A DNA stretch of 64,000 bases from Blastomonas sp. SL216 (GCA_026625625.1 CP113055.1:3765001-3829000); one strand, 5' to 3'. Counted from the first letter of the stretch, positions 1-9,122 are shown. Program-made: numbers and translations. The notes: generated by a model not told the origin, from the sequence alone.

Positions 1-2187
1 CATCGGCATGATGTCCTTCAGGCTGGTGTCGCCGACGACGAAGATCGAGGCGCGCTCGGGCCGCATCCACTGGCTGTGATAGGCAGCGATCTGGTCGCGG
101 CTGAGCTTGGCGACCACGGCCGGATCACCGGTGCCGGTCAGCGGCACGCCATAGGGGTGCGCCGGTCCGTAGAGCAGCGGCGGCAGGTTGCGCAGCGCGA
201 TGCCCTGGGGCTGGGTGAACTCGGCCTGGATGCGGGTAAGCTGCTGCACGCGCACGCGCTCCAGCTCCTTGGCATCAAAGGCGGGGGCGCGGATGACATC
301 GGCCAGCAGGTCGAGCGATGCGCCGAGGTTCGGCTTCATCGCGCTCATCGAGACGATGGTGCGGTCGAGATCGGACGACGCGCTGACACTGGTGCCCAGA
401 CGCTCCTGCGCTTCGGCGAGCTGCACCGAATTGAGCTTCTGCGTGCCTTCCTGCAGCAGCGCGATCATCAGGCTGTTGGTGCCGAGCGCGTCCTTGGGAT
501 CGCTGGCATAGCCGGCATCAAAGCTGACCGCGACGCGCACCACCGGAACCGCGGTCCGCTTGGCAAAGCGCACCTTGATGCCGTTCGACAGCGTCGCTTC
601 CTCGACATCGGGGAAGTCGAGATCGGGCACTGCGCCGGCTTCGGGGAAGGTCGAACGATCGACGGCGGCAAGCGGCTGCTTGCTGGCAGCACCTGCGGCC
701 ATCGCATCTTCGGCCATGCTCGAATAGAATGCCGGTGCAGCGAGCACGCCGGTACGCATGGCCGGACCGCTGCCGGTCACCTGACCGGTGCCGCCTGCGA
801 CTTCCTGATAGGCATCGCGCTCACCGGGCAGCACGTGCAGCTTGGCGACGGGACGCGTCAGCCATTTCTGCATCGCAGCGGTCACCTTGGCAGGCGTCAT
901 CGCGGCCAGCATGTCGAGCTGCTTCTTGTAGAAGGCCGGATCGTCGGAATAGAGCGCACCTTCCGCCAGCGTCACCGCCTTGCCGGAAAAGCCGCCAACC
1001 TGTTCCAGGCCGTTGATGCGCTGCGCAGCTTCGCGCGTGGCGACGCGCTGCACCTCGTCGGCGGTCGGACCCTTGGCGATGAAATCGGCCAGGATCTCGT
1101 CGAGCCGCTTGGACACGGCGGCAACATCTGCGCCGGGCTTCACATCGACATAGGCTTCGAACACGCTGCCATGCACGAAAGGCTGGGCCGATGCGGTGAC
1201 CGCGACGGCGGTCTGTTCGTCACGGACCAGGATGTTGTCGAGCCGCGAACTGGCAAGCCCGCCCAGCACCGTGGCTGCGACGTCGAGCGCGGCATAATCG
1301 GGATCGTTGAGGCCCGGCACGCTCCAGAAGCGATAGAGGCGCGCGGTCGGCACCTTGTCCTTCATCTCCGCGACCTTCTCCTTGTCCAGGGTCGGCAGCG
1401 GCGGGTTCAGCTTGGCGACTTCAGGCCCCTTGGCGATATCGCCGAAATATTTCTCCACCAGCGGCTTGGCTTCGGCGACATTGATGTCACCGGCGAGCAC
1501 CAGGATCGCGTTGTTCGGGCCGTAATGGTCGGTGAACCACTTCTTCATGTCGGCAAGCGAGGCGGCCTGCAAGTCCTCCATCGATCCGATGGTCGAATGG
1601 CCATAGGGATGCTCGGGCGGGGTCAGCATCTCGATCTGCTTGTATTCGACCAGGCCATAAGGCTGGTTGTCGCCCTGGCGCTTTTCATTCTGCACCACGC
1701 CGATCTGGTTGGTCAGCTTTTCCTGCGTGATGCCGTTGAGCAGATGGCCCATGCGGTCGCTTTCCAGGAACAGCGCGCCTTCCAGGCCTGCCTTGGGCAC
1801 GGTCTGGAAATAGTTGGTGCGGTCAAACCAGGTGGTGCCGTTATAGTCGGTCGCGCCCAGCTTCTTCAGATATTCGAAATAGTCGCCAGTCGCGTTTTCC
1901 GAACCGTTGAACATGATGTGTTCGAACAGGTGCGCATAGCCGGTCTTGCCCTTGGGCTCGTGCTTGGAACCGACATCATACCAGATCGAAACCGCGACGA
2001 TCGGGGCCTTGCGGTCCTCGTGCACGATCACGGTCAGGCCATTGGCCAGCGTGAACTGCTGATAGGGGATGTTCACCGTCTTGACGAGATCGGCGACCGG
2101 TGCGGCCTGCTGTGCCTGGGCGGGGGAAAGCGCCACGGCCAGCGCCAGCGAGGATACGGCGATAAGCGAACGGAAGGGCTTGATCAT
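1..2187 (-). CDS. M16 family zinc metallopeptidase, 3' end outside window
   Basis: Secreted or periplasmic insulinase/pitrilysin-type peptidase that cleaves peptides, seen as its first 729 codons; the reading frame is still open at the left edge. The start at 2187 opens a signal peptide (MIKPFRSL, hydrophobic core, then a SPAQAQ cleavage region near residue 25). The inverted zinc motif HLFEH is at residues 86-90. A second M16-like domain occupies the C-terminal half seen here. Family members with two M16 repeats are usually about 900-950 residues, so roughly 200 residues should be missing. It is transcribed away from the acylase gene behind it, with 131 bp between them that could carry a promoter. 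The family call is secure; the substrate is unknown. Confidence 0.93.
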   Translation of the reverse strand, partial: MIKPFRSLIAVSSLALAVALSPAQAQQAAPVADLVKTVNIPYQQFTLANGLTVIVHEDRKAPIVAVSIWYDVGSKHEPKGKTGYAHLFEHIMFNGSENATGDYFEYLKKLGATDYNGTTWFDRTNYFQTVPKAGLEGALFLESDRMGHLLNGITQEKLTNQIGVVQNEKRQGDNQPYGLVEYKQIEMLTPPEHPYGHSTIGSMEDLQAASLADMKKWFTDHYGPNNAILVLAGDINVAEAKPLVEKYFGDIAKGPEVAKLNPPLPTLDKEKVAEMKDKVPTARLYRFWSVPGLNDPDYAALDVAATVLGGLASSRLDNILVRDEQTAVAVTASAQPFVHGSVFEAYVDVKPGADVAAVSKRLDEILADFIAKGPTADEVQRVATREAAQRINGLEQVGGFSGKAVTLAEGALYSDDPAFYKKQLDMLAAMTPAKVTAAMQKWLTRPVAKLHVLPGERDAYQEVAGGTGQVTGSGPAMRTGVLAAPAFYSSMAEDAMAAGAASKQPLAAVDRSTFPEAGAVPDLDFPDVEEATLSNGIKVRFAKRTAVPVVRVAVSFDAGYASDPKDALGTNSLMIALLQEGTQKLNSVQLAEAQERLGTSVSASSDLDRTIVSMSAMKPNLGASLDLLADVIRAPAFDAKELERVRVQQLTRIQAEFTQPQGIALRNLPPLLYGPAHPYGVPLTGTGDPAVVAKLSRDQIAAYHSQWMRPERASIFVVGDTSLKDIMPM

Positions 2188-2318
2188 GGATATTGAGCCT
2201 CTCTTGGGAGCGTGTCTGTCTGTTCTGTCGGGTGTCACCGGCCTGTCGCAAAAGCGCCGGTGCCGCCTCGGGTTGCTGATTGAAACCATAAGCCTTGCCG
2301 ATCCGGTTTCAAGCGCAA

Positions 2319-4463
2319 TCAGGGGCGATAGCGGCGCTTGGCATGCAGCATCAGCTGTTCGCGGGTGAAATAGACGGGCTTCGTCTTGTGTTCGACGAAC
2401 AGCTTGGCCTGATCGGTATAATGCGGGCTTTCTGGCCGCGTCGTCGCCGCGCCGAAGGGCTGGATCGAGCGGGAGGTCAGCTTGCCATCCGCATCCCATT
2501 CGACGAACTGGATGAAGCTGTCGCCATGGCGCACGGCAAAGCGGCCATCCTTCTCGTCGACATCCCACAGCGTCGCTGCGCGCAGCGTGTCCGATCCGCC
2601 GTCCATCGGCAGATCGACCTTGCCCTGGCGCAGCCGCAGCACGGTGCCCAGCTTGGGGTCGAGCGTCTTGAAATGCTTTTCGAGATGGTCGATCGCGGCC
2701 ACCAGTTCCTCGCGCGCATCGGGCAGGGCCAGGCGGCGATAGCTCTGCCGCATCGCCGGACGCATCAGCATCAGCGCGAGAGCATCGCCCTTGCCCTTGC
2801 CGTCCATCTGCCAGTCCCAGGCGCGCAGCAGCGCCTGCGCCTCGGATATGCGCTTGTCGCCATCGGGCTTGACCGCCAGCAGCGCATTGATCCAGCCGGT
2901 GGCGTAATCGGACTTGTCATAGGCGACATCATATTTGATCCGGTCCAGCGTCGCGGCATCGATCTGCCCCGCTGCCTCGAACAGCTTGATCGCCTGCCGC
3001 GCGCGGTTGGTCATGTCGTCCTCGATGCCCATCAGCGGGGAGAAGCTGGCGCGATCCAGCTCGTCCCCAGGGCCTGCGGCGACATAGGGCGTGTTGTTGG
3101 CGTTCATGATATAGCCCGAAGCCGGATTGACCAGCAGCGGCACGCGATCCCAGGGCAGGTGCTCCTGCCAGATCAGGTCGCTGCGGTTGCCCGGCAGCAC
3201 GCCGCGCCAGTTCGCGCCCGGCTTGCGCGCCGGGAACAGCGCATTGTACGCCATCGCGATATTGCCCTTGGCATCGGCATAGATGAAGTTGGTTGCCGGC
3301 ACGCCCTGGATCGCCATCGCCTTTTGCCACTCGGCAAAATCGCGCGCCTTGTTGATCCGGAAATATTGTTCCAGCATCTTCAGCTCGTCTATCCCGGCAT
3401 AGCGGATCGCGAACGCGCCCTTGGCGTTCATGATCACCGGGCCATGGACCGATCGATAGACGGTCTGGGGATAGGGCAGGGTGAACGGCCCCATCTTGAC
3501 CTTCAGCCACACCCGCTTCGCTTCCAGATCGCGCCACTTTCCGTCGAGCCTGTACTGCGTCTTGTCGTCGTTGAGTTCGAGCGCATAGACGTCGATGAGG
3601 TCGGGCCGGTTGACCGTGTTGGTCCAGCCCAGCGTCTTGTTATGACCCAGGAACGGATAGGGCGATCCCGGGAAGGTCGCGCCCGCGAAATCCCAGCCTT
3701 CTTCCGAATGGACCACCAGTTCATACCAGGCGACACCGCCGCGCCAGGGCTGGTGCGAGTTCGAGATCAGCCGGGTGACATTGTCGGTCGAGCGCGCCGG
3801 GGCGACGGCAAAGGCATTCGATCCGTTCATGTCCGGCTCGGGGCCGATCGGGGTGACGCGCGCTTCCTGCTTGCCGGTGATCTTCGGTCCGCCCTCGATC
3901 GGCAGGTCCTTGCCCTCGACCAGCGCGCCGAGCACCGAATCGAGCCCGAAGAAGAAGGGCGAGCGCAGCACGAAACCGGCGGCGATATCGCGTCCGTCGA
4001 GCGGGAACAGGCCCGACAGGCGCACCTCTTCAGGGTGCTTGCCGGCATAATGGTTGAGACCCGCCGCATAGGCATCGAGCAGCGCGCGGATATCGGCGGG
4101 AAGGCTATCGTACTTGCGATCGACCGTGCCGCGAATGTCGAGCAGATGCGCGGCGAAATCGACCTTCGCACCATCCGCGCCCGTAAGCGCTCCGGTGCGT
4201 GCGCGCGTCATCGCGGCGACCTCCTGAATGGTCGAGAAATCGTCCTCGCTATGCGCATAGGCGACGCCATAGGCGACATCGGCATCGGTCTTGCCGAAGA
4301 TGTGCGGCACGCCGAAATCGTCGCGCACGATCTCGACATCATATTTCCGCGCTGGCGGTGCCTTGCCCGATTCGGCAACCAGCGGCTCCCAGAAGGCGAG
4401 CGCGATGGCCGTAACGGCAACGAGGACGAGGAGGCTGAGCGCCAGACGTTTCAAGACACGCAT
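2319..4463 (-). CDS. Penicillin acylase family amidohydrolase
   Basis: N-terminal-nucleophile hydrolase related to penicillin G acylase and acyl-homoserine-lactone acylases; such enzymes hydrolyse amide bonds of acylated small molecules after self-cleavage into two chains. The product is 714 residues from the ATG at 4463, which is preferred over an upstream in-frame start because it directly begins a signal or anchor segment (MRVLKRLALSLLVLVAV). The expected beta-chain nucleophile is Ser215 in a GSNAFAV motif, with the alpha-chain region before it. It stands in the same direction as the M16 peptidase gene and the TPR-like gene. Whether it acts on lactone signals, antibiotics or peptides cannot be read from sequence. 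Confidence 0.9.
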   Translation of the reverse strand: MRVLKRLALSLLVLVAVTAIALAFWEPLVAESGKAPPARKYDVEIVRDDFGVPHIFGKTDADVAYGVAYAHSEDDFSTIQEVAAMTRARTGALTGADGAKVDFAAHLLDIRGTVDRKYDSLPADIRALLDAYAAGLNHYAGKHPEEVRLSGLFPLDGRDIAAGFVLRSPFFFGLDSVLGALVEGKDLPIEGGPKITGKQEARVTPIGPEPDMNGSNAFAVAPARSTDNVTRLISNSHQPWRGGVAWYELVVHSEEGWDFAGATFPGSPYPFLGHNKTLGWTNTVNRPDLIDVYALELNDDKTQYRLDGKWRDLEAKRVWLKVKMGPFTLPYPQTVYRSVHGPVIMNAKGAFAIRYAGIDELKMLEQYFRINKARDFAEWQKAMAIQGVPATNFIYADAKGNIAMAYNALFPARKPGANWRGVLPGNRSDLIWQEHLPWDRVPLLVNPASGYIMNANNTPYVAAGPGDELDRASFSPLMGIEDDMTNRARQAIKLFEAAGQIDAATLDRIKYDVAYDKSDYATGWINALLAVKPDGDKRISEAQALLRAWDWQMDGKGKGDALALMLMRPAMRQSYRRLALPDAREELVAAIDHLEKHFKTLDPKLGTVLRLRQGKVDLPMDGGSDTLRAATLWDVDEKDGRFAVRHGDSFIQFVEWDADGKLTSRSIQPFGAATTRPESPHYTDQAKLFVEHKTKPVYFTREQLMLHAKRRYRP

Positions 4464-4534
4464 GGCGCGCACCTTATCAAGCAATCGCCGCGCGTCTACT
4501 GACAATGCTGTAGGTAGCGCAGCGCTTTACCGCA

Positions 4535-6097
4535 TCATCGTGCCAAGTCTGTGGCGCCCACGCTCGGCACGATCGGCAACCGACCGCCCAACGGTGCAAA
4601 GCGTTCCGGCACCACGCGCGCGACTTTCTCGAACTCGCTTGCCAGTTCCGGGCTCTTGGCCAGCAGGCGATAGGGCTCCTGATCGGTGACGGATGTGGGC
4701 TTGTCGCGCATATAGGCTGGCTGCAAGATCCCGATCATCGTCTTGCGCGAGCTTTCCTTGGCCAGGGCTTCGCGGGCCCAGGCGATCGCCAGATCGTCCC
4801 GGCCGGCACACATCGCATAACCGATCACCGCACTGGGCGCATCGGCCCGCAGCCCTTCCAGCACCGCAATCTGTTCCGGCACCTGATCGGCATGGCCAAG
4901 CTTGTTGTGCGAGCAGGCGCGCTGCCCGGCAACCAGGGCGCGCGCATAGGCCGATCCGTGCTCGTCAGCTACCTGTTGCGCGCGATCAAGCGCCTTGAGC
5001 GCGGCGGCATGCTGATTGTCCTCGCCCAGCGCAATCGCATGATTGATCACATAGTTGACCACCCAGCTATGAGCATCGGGGTCGACGGATGCCAGGCCCT
5101 CCAGCGCGGCGATGCCTTCCTTCTGACGCCCGGCGGCCCGCAGCGCGATGGCCATGTAATTGACGATCCAGGTCCCGTCTTCGGTGAGCTGGCTGTAATC
5201 GAAGTCCTTTTCGCGATAGCGGGCGGTCAGGTCGATCAGCTCGCTGATCTTGCCTGCCTGAAGCAGCGCATAGCCAAGGTTCGACAGGCGTCTGCCGTCA
5301 TCCGGGCTGGCTTCATAGCGCTCGGTATTCAGCTTCACATCGGCGTCGATCAGCCTGGCCAGCCCATCGCCTGCGCGCTCCTCCATAAGGGGCCAGATGG
5401 CTGCATAACGCCGGTCTGCCAGCATGCCTGCATAGGCGCTGCTGTTGGTCAGCAGGTCGAGCAGCGCTGCGTCCGCAGGGGTAAGACTGGCCATCTCGGC
5501 CTTGACGCCGAGCAGATTGATCGCCGTCCCGCCGCGGACGTCAGGGTCCAGTTCCGGAAACACCGGCGAGGCCTTGATAGCCGACCACATGGCTTCGCGC
5601 AGATCGGCACGCTTGGCGCGCACAAGGCTGGAGTTCAACTGAAACAGCATGACCGGATCGGTCTCGGCCAGTGCCGCGCCTTGATCCTTTTGCGCGATCG
5701 CCCCGACCCGTGCCACCGCGAGGTCGAGCTCCTGAAGATGGGCGTGCAGCGCCAGCGCGAGTCTGTCAAAAAAGCTTTGCTGACCGAATTTGGCTTCGGT
5801 GCGGACGATCAGGCTTGATGCGTCCTCATAGCGCTCTTCCTCGATCGCGCACAGCACGTTGGTGTTGGCCGACATCAGCATCAGCCCTGCTGGCGGTGAT
5901 TTCGATCGCTTGACGGCCTCGGCCCAGAGCGGTGCCAGTTCGGCGCAATAGCGCCGCTGCGGCCGGTTCGCTGCTTCTTCGATCGCCTTGGCGAGTTTCG
6001 GGTCGTCAATTCCGGGAAAATCGCCCGGCTCCGCGGTCGCTGGCGAAGCCAGGCCAAGGGCTGCCGTGATAACAAGCAACTTCGCGGTGCGCTTCAT
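4535..6097 (-). CDS. Secreted helical repeat (TPR-like) protein
   Basis: Protein of about 520 residues with a clear signal peptide (MKRTAKLLVITAALGLASPATA) and then Ala/Leu-rich helical repeats of TPR appearance, for example residues around 250-400, without a catalytic motif that I recognise. It probably sits in the periplasm as a protein-interaction factor. Two in-frame ATGs exist at 6103 and 6097; the second has the better-spaced weak AGG. A perfect 9-bp inverted repeat lies only 8 bases upstream of the first ATG, which suggests direct control by a dimeric regulator or by an RNA hairpin. Function unknown. Confidence 0.75.
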   Translation of the reverse strand: MKRTAKLLVITAALGLASPATAEPGDFPGIDDPKLAKAIEEAANRPQRRYCAELAPLWAEAVKRSKSPPAGLMLMSANTNVLCAIEEERYEDASSLIVRTEAKFGQQSFFDRLALALHAHLQELDLAVARVGAIAQKDQGAALAETDPVMLFQLNSSLVRAKRADLREAMWSAIKASPVFPELDPDVRGGTAINLLGVKAEMASLTPADAALLDLLTNSSAYAGMLADRRYAAIWPLMEERAGDGLARLIDADVKLNTERYEASPDDGRRLSNLGYALLQAGKISELIDLTARYREKDFDYSQLTEDGTWIVNYMAIALRAAGRQKEGIAALEGLASVDPDAHSWVVNYVINHAIALGEDNQHAAALKALDRAQQVADEHGSAYARALVAGQRACSHNKLGHADQVPEQIAVLEGLRADAPSAVIGYAMCAGRDDLAIAWAREALAKESSRKTMIGILQPAYMRDKPTSVTDQEPYRLLAKSPELASEFEKVARVVPERFAPLGGRLPIVPSVGATDLAR

Positions 6098-6110
6098 GAA
6101 CATGACCTAT

Positions 6111-6133
6111 AGTAATGCAAGAACTGCATTACT
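6111..6133. promoter_or_regulatory. Perfect inverted repeat before the TPR-like gene
   Basis: Arms AGTAATGCA (6111-6119) and TGCATTACT (6125-6133) are separated by 5 bases. It sits where a promoter or 5' leader of the leftward gene starting at 6097/6103 must be. No U-run follows it, so an operator is more likely than a terminator. The binding protein is unknown. Confidence 0.55.
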
Positions 6134-6210
6134 CATGCAGGTTGCGCCATCGCCAGGTCAAATGATCATGAGTATTAGCGCCAATATGGCGTAGAAAGTC
6201 TCTGCCTCGT

Positions 6211-7290
6211 TCACTCCGCCTCCGCCGCGATCGCCTGTTCGATCAGGCGGCGCGAGCGGACGCCGCCGGCGTCGATGTTGAGCAGCAGCAGGCGGCGGTC
6301 GGGATAGAGGTCCAGGTTCTTCTGCTGGCGCTCCAGCATCTCCATGTCCTCGGCAAAGATCTTGCCCTGGCCGTCGCGGATGGTGGTGGTAAGCTCGGTA
6401 TCGTCCACCGCAAAGCGGCGTGCCATGCCCCAGAAATACCAGTGCGATCCTTCGGTCTCGGGGGTCATGAAATCGACCACCACCGAATAGGCCTTGCGCT
6501 CGATCGGTGCTTCATAGCCGCCTTCGCCGATCGGCGCGACGCCGACCTCGATCTCGACGCTGCTGGGCAGGTGGAAGTGGCACAGCTGCCAGCGATCAAC
6601 CGGGCCGCTATCGGGCAGGCCCGCGCCGCGCAGCGCCATCGCCCAGAAGGGCGGCGGGTCGATCGCGTCCATGAACCGGCTGGTCACCACCTCGTCGCCG
6701 ACAAGCCGCGTCTTGACCGGGGCTTCGTCAATCTCCTTCTGGCCGATGCTGGTCGAATGGACATAGGTCTCGTGCGTCAGGTCCATCAGATTGTCGATCA
6801 TCAGCCGGTAGTCGCAGGCAATGTGGTACAGCCCGCCGCCATAGGCCCAGCCTTCATCCTCCGCCCATTCCAGATGGCGCAGCTTGGCAGGATCGGCCTG
6901 ATCGGCATCGCCCGGCCAGACCCAGATGAAGCCATAGCGTTCGATCACCGGAAAGGTGCGGATCGGCGGAAAGCCGCCGACGCGCTGGCCGGGCATGCCA
7001 ACGGTTTTGCCCTGACAGCCCATCGCCAGGCCGTGATAGCCGCAGACCAGATTGCCGTCGCGGACAAAGCCGAGCGACAGCGGCGCGCCGCGATGCGGGC
7101 AGAAATCCTCGAGCGCGGCCACCTTGCCTTCGGTGCCGCGAAAGAACACCATCGGCTCACCGCAAATCTTGCGGCCCAGCGGCTTGCCCTCGATCTCGTC
7201 GGGCGTGCAGGCGACATACCAGCTGTTGCGCGGCCAGGGCGCGGTGGCGCGGGCAGCGCTGCGCTCTTCCAGATCGGGGGCGGTGGCCAT
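6211..7290 (-). CDS. vanA: Rieske oxygenase, vanillate O-demethylase oxygenase subunit type
   Basis: Terminal oxygenase of 359 residues that most likely converts vanillate to protocatechuate plus formaldehyde with electrons from a VanB-type reductase. Rieske ligands are C64, H66, C83 and H86 (CPH...CGYH); the mononuclear iron site shows as D170, H173 and H178 in a DLTHETYVH motif. The start at 7290 has a GGGAGAT ribosome site; an upstream in-frame ATG at 7326 lies inside the operator and is rejected. The divergent VanR-type gene and exact VanR operator support vanillate as substrate. No vanB lies next to it or elsewhere in the window, so the reductase must come from another locus. It could act on another methoxy-aromatic acid. 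Confidence 0.85.
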   Translation of the reverse strand: MATAPDLEERSAARATAPWPRNSWYVACTPDEIEGKPLGRKICGEPMVFFRGTEGKVAALEDFCPHRGAPLSLGFVRDGNLVCGYHGLAMGCQGKTVGMPGQRVGGFPPIRTFPVIERYGFIWVWPGDADQADPAKLRHLEWAEDEGWAYGGGLYHIACDYRLMIDNLMDLTHETYVHSTSIGQKEIDEAPVKTRLVGDEVVTSRFMDAIDPPPFWAMALRGAGLPDSGPVDRWQLCHFHLPSSVEIEVGVAPIGEGGYEAPIERKAYSVVVDFMTPETEGSHWYFWGMARRFAVDDTELTTTIRDGQGKIFAEDMEMLERQQKNLDLYPDRRLLLLNIDAGGVRSRRLIEQAIAAEAE

Positions 7291-7315
7291 CGGTATCTCT
7301 CCCTGCATATTCGTT

Positions 7316-7327
7316 ATTGGATCCAAT
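7316..7327. promoter_or_regulatory. VanR operator palindrome
   Basis: The perfect palindrome ATTGGATCCAAT lies between vanA and vanR. From memory this is the same sequence as the VanR operator of the Caulobacter vanAB promoter. On the minus strand a possible promoter (TTGCGC at 7351-7346, 17-bp spacer, TATTGG at 7328-7323) overlaps it, so a bound repressor would cover the -10 region of vanA. Confidence 0.85.
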
Positions 7328-7402
7328 AATGCAGTTTACGATGCCGCGCAAGCCGGATGAGGGGGCTTGCCGGGCGCGGTGCAAAAGCTATGACCATCAC
7401 CG

Positions 7403-8092
7403 ATGGACCAAGCGATGAAGCCCGGCCAGCGCGTGCTGTTTGCCCTGCGCAAGATGATCGTTTCCGGCGAGATCCCCGATGGGACCCGCATAGCGGAGAT
7501 CGGCACGGCCGAGCGCTTCGGCGTCTCGCGCATGCCGGTGCGCACCGCGCTGCGCACGCTGGAGCAGGAAGGATTGGTGGCGAAGCTCGGGCGGCGCGGT
7601 TATGCGGCGCGTGGGCCGACGCCCAGCCAGATCGACGATGCCATCGAGGTGCGCGGTGTGCTCGAAGGGCTGGCGGTGCGGCTGATCGCGTCGCGGCCGA
7701 TTGCGCCGAGTTTCGTGCGCAAGCTGAGAGCGGTGCTGGCCGAAGGCGACGCGCTATTCGCGGGCGATGGCTTTGCGCCCGAGGATGTCGACCGGTTCTA
7801 CAGTTACAATCTGGCCTTTCACGACCTGTTGCTCGACGCCAGCGGCAACCGCGCGATCGGCGTGGCGCTGTCGCGCAACAACCATCTGCCGCTCGCCTCG
7901 GCCGCAGCGCTGGCGCTGGACTGGGACGATCTTGCCAATGTGCACAAGAACCTGAAGGCGGCGCACGAGGAGCATCTGGCGGTGGCCGACGCGATCCTTT
8001 CAGGCCGCGCCGACGAGGCCGAACAGCGCATGCGCCGCCACGCCCGCGCGGCGCTCAACCCCGGCCTGATTCCGCTGGTGGGGCCGGTTTGA
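7403..8092 (+). CDS. vanR: GntR/FadR-type repressor VanR
   Basis: Regulator of 229 residues with a GntR winged helix at residues about 8-72 and an FCD-type ligand domain at about 90-215. It is divergent from vanA with the operator ATTGGATCCAAT between the two genes, so it most likely represses vanA until vanillate binds. A second possible start is the ATG at 7415. The call as vanillate repressor rests on the operator and neighbour more than on residues. Confidence 0.85.
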   Translation: MDQAMKPGQRVLFALRKMIVSGEIPDGTRIAEIGTAERFGVSRMPVRTALRTLEQEGLVAKLGRRGYAARGPTPSQIDDAIEVRGVLEGLAVRLIASRPIAPSFVRKLRAVLAEGDALFAGDGFAPEDVDRFYSYNLAFHDLLLDASGNRAIGVALSRNNHLPLASAAALALDWDDLANVHKNLKAAHEEHLAVADAILSGRADEAEQRMRRHARAALNPGLIPLVGPV

Positions 8093-8289
8093 CGCGGTGT
8101 CATCATCTTGGCGACGCTGACCCCATCCGCTTGTTTCTGAAACAGGGTCAGGTCGGGCTCTGACCCGCAGACGGTATCGCGGGGCCTTCGGTAAGCCTTG
8201 ACTGAGGCAAGGACGGCTTTCCGGCGGCACTGAAGAAAACTTGCCGTTCCGCAAGCGACCCCAAAGCGGACGATCGCCGAAACTCTTGT
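8093..8289. other. Intergenic stretch without a supported gene
   Basis: Lies between the 3' ends of vanR and merR. It contains GGGTCA/TGACCC inverted repeats (about 8141-8166) that could help end vanR transcription, but no clear U-run. No coding frame here is convincing. Confidence 0.4.
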
Positions 8290-8712
8290 TCAGCACACTG
8301 AGCGATGGCTGTCGCCGCACAAGCCATGGTTGCCTAGTGTCTCGATTACTCGGCAGTCGGCAGCGAGACCACCTCGGCAGCGGCCTATCATTCGTACCAG
8401 CTCGTTGCGGAGTGTTACAAGCTGGGCGATTTTTTCGGTAACTTGCTCAAGGTGGCGCGATGCGATCTGGTCTGCGGCCCTGCAATCGCGCTCGGGGTGA
8501 TCCGAGAGGTCGAGCAGTGAACGAACTTCCTCAATCTTAAATCCGAGTTCGCGCGAATGGCGGATGAAAGCGAGACGCTGAACCTCTGCCGGTCCATAGG
8601 ACCGATAATTGCTGGTTGTGCGCGGCGGTGGCGGGAGGAGACCAATCCGTTCATAATAGCGGATAGTTTCGACCTTGGTGCCGACCGCCTTCGACAGCTC
8701 GCCAATCTTCAT
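8290..8712 (-). CDS. MerR family metal-responsive regulator
   Basis: Regulator of 140 residues with the MerR winged helix (MKIGELSKAVGTKVETIRYYE), a dimer helix at about 80-110, and cysteines at 77, 112, 120, 132 and 140 in a C-terminal pattern (RCRGG, ADCRVIE, HGLC) like the Cd/Pb/Zn sensors of the CadR/PbrR/ZntR group. It starts 4 bases from the -35 box of the divergent promoter it should control. Metal specificity cannot be fixed by eye. Confidence 0.88.
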   Translation of the reverse strand: MKIGELSKAVGTKVETIRYYERIGLLPPPPRTTSNYRSYGPAEVQRLAFIRHSRELGFKIEEVRSLLDLSDHPERDCRAADQIASRHLEQVTEKIAQLVTLRNELVRMIGRCRGGLAADCRVIETLGNHGLCGDSHRSVC

Positions 8713-8715
8713 TGC

Positions 8716-8746
8716 TTGACCCTGTAGTTGCTACAGGGTCCATATA
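8716..8746 (+). promoter_or_regulatory. MerR-type promoter with long spacer and dyad
   Basis: A -35 TTGACC (8716-8721) and a -10 CATATA (8741-8746) are 19 bp apart, the stretched spacing typical of MerR-activated promoters. Between and over them lies the dyad ACCCTGTAG-TTG-CTACAGGGT (8719-8739), close to operators of CadR/PbrR/ZntR-like regulators. Confidence 0.85.
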
Positions 8747-8783
8747 CGGTGCCGACTCGCATTTATGGCAAGGAGTTTCGGCG

Positions 8784-9122
8784 ATGGACGTTATCCGCAC
8801 AGCTTACCTAGAAGAACTCGCGGCATTTCGCATGGCGCGTGCGGAGGGGAAGTACGCCTCTGCGTGGCGTGCCCTTGAACGGGGGCACATCCTCTCTCAG
8901 CGTCGGCTTTCACTTCACCTTCACTCACATGGGGTGATGCTGCGATACGCGCTGGCGCGGCGCGAGTGGGGCGAAGCGGTTGGTCAGGTAATCAGACTGG
9001 TGCTTGCCCCGTTCGGGACTATCACGGGGCGCATTCCACGCGGAAATACCGGCCGCTCAAATGTCAGTGCCTTCGAGCCGATGGCAGTGCCTCACGATAT
9101 TGCGATTATCCTCGATGCTTAG
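8784..9122 (+). CDS. DUF3703 family protein
   Basis: Protein of 112 residues of a family usually found next to MerR regulators and cation-diffusion facilitators. The start at 8784 has AAGGAG 8 bases upstream. Typical features are the YASAWRALERGHILSQ stretch and an H..MLRYALARREW helix. It follows the MerR-type promoter and is the only target in view, because the usual metal efflux gene is absent. Biochemical role unknown; a metal-linked role is inferred from its promoter. Confidence 0.82.
   Translation: MDVIRTAYLEELAAFRMARAEGKYASAWRALERGHILSQRRLSLHLHSHGVMLRYALARREWGEAVGQVIRLVLAPFGTITGRIPRGNTGRSNVSAFEPMAVPHDIAIILDA

Noticed and set aside
76-2196. Long plus-strand open frame opposite the M16 peptidase gene
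   Set aside because: It is the mirror of a real minus-strand gene with zinc motif and signal peptide; the frame is rich in Arg, His and Gly and has no family sequence.
2295-4502. 735-codon plus-strand open frame opposite the acylase gene
   Set aside because: Antisense shadow caused by high GC; the minus strand has the full acylase with nucleophile Ser.
7291-7326. Upstream start codon for vanA at 7326
   Set aside because: It lies inside the VanR operator and has no ribosome site; 7290 has one.
8093-8320. A small minus-strand gene at 8000-8320
   Set aside because: It overlaps the 3' part of vanR and has no ribosome site or family sequence.
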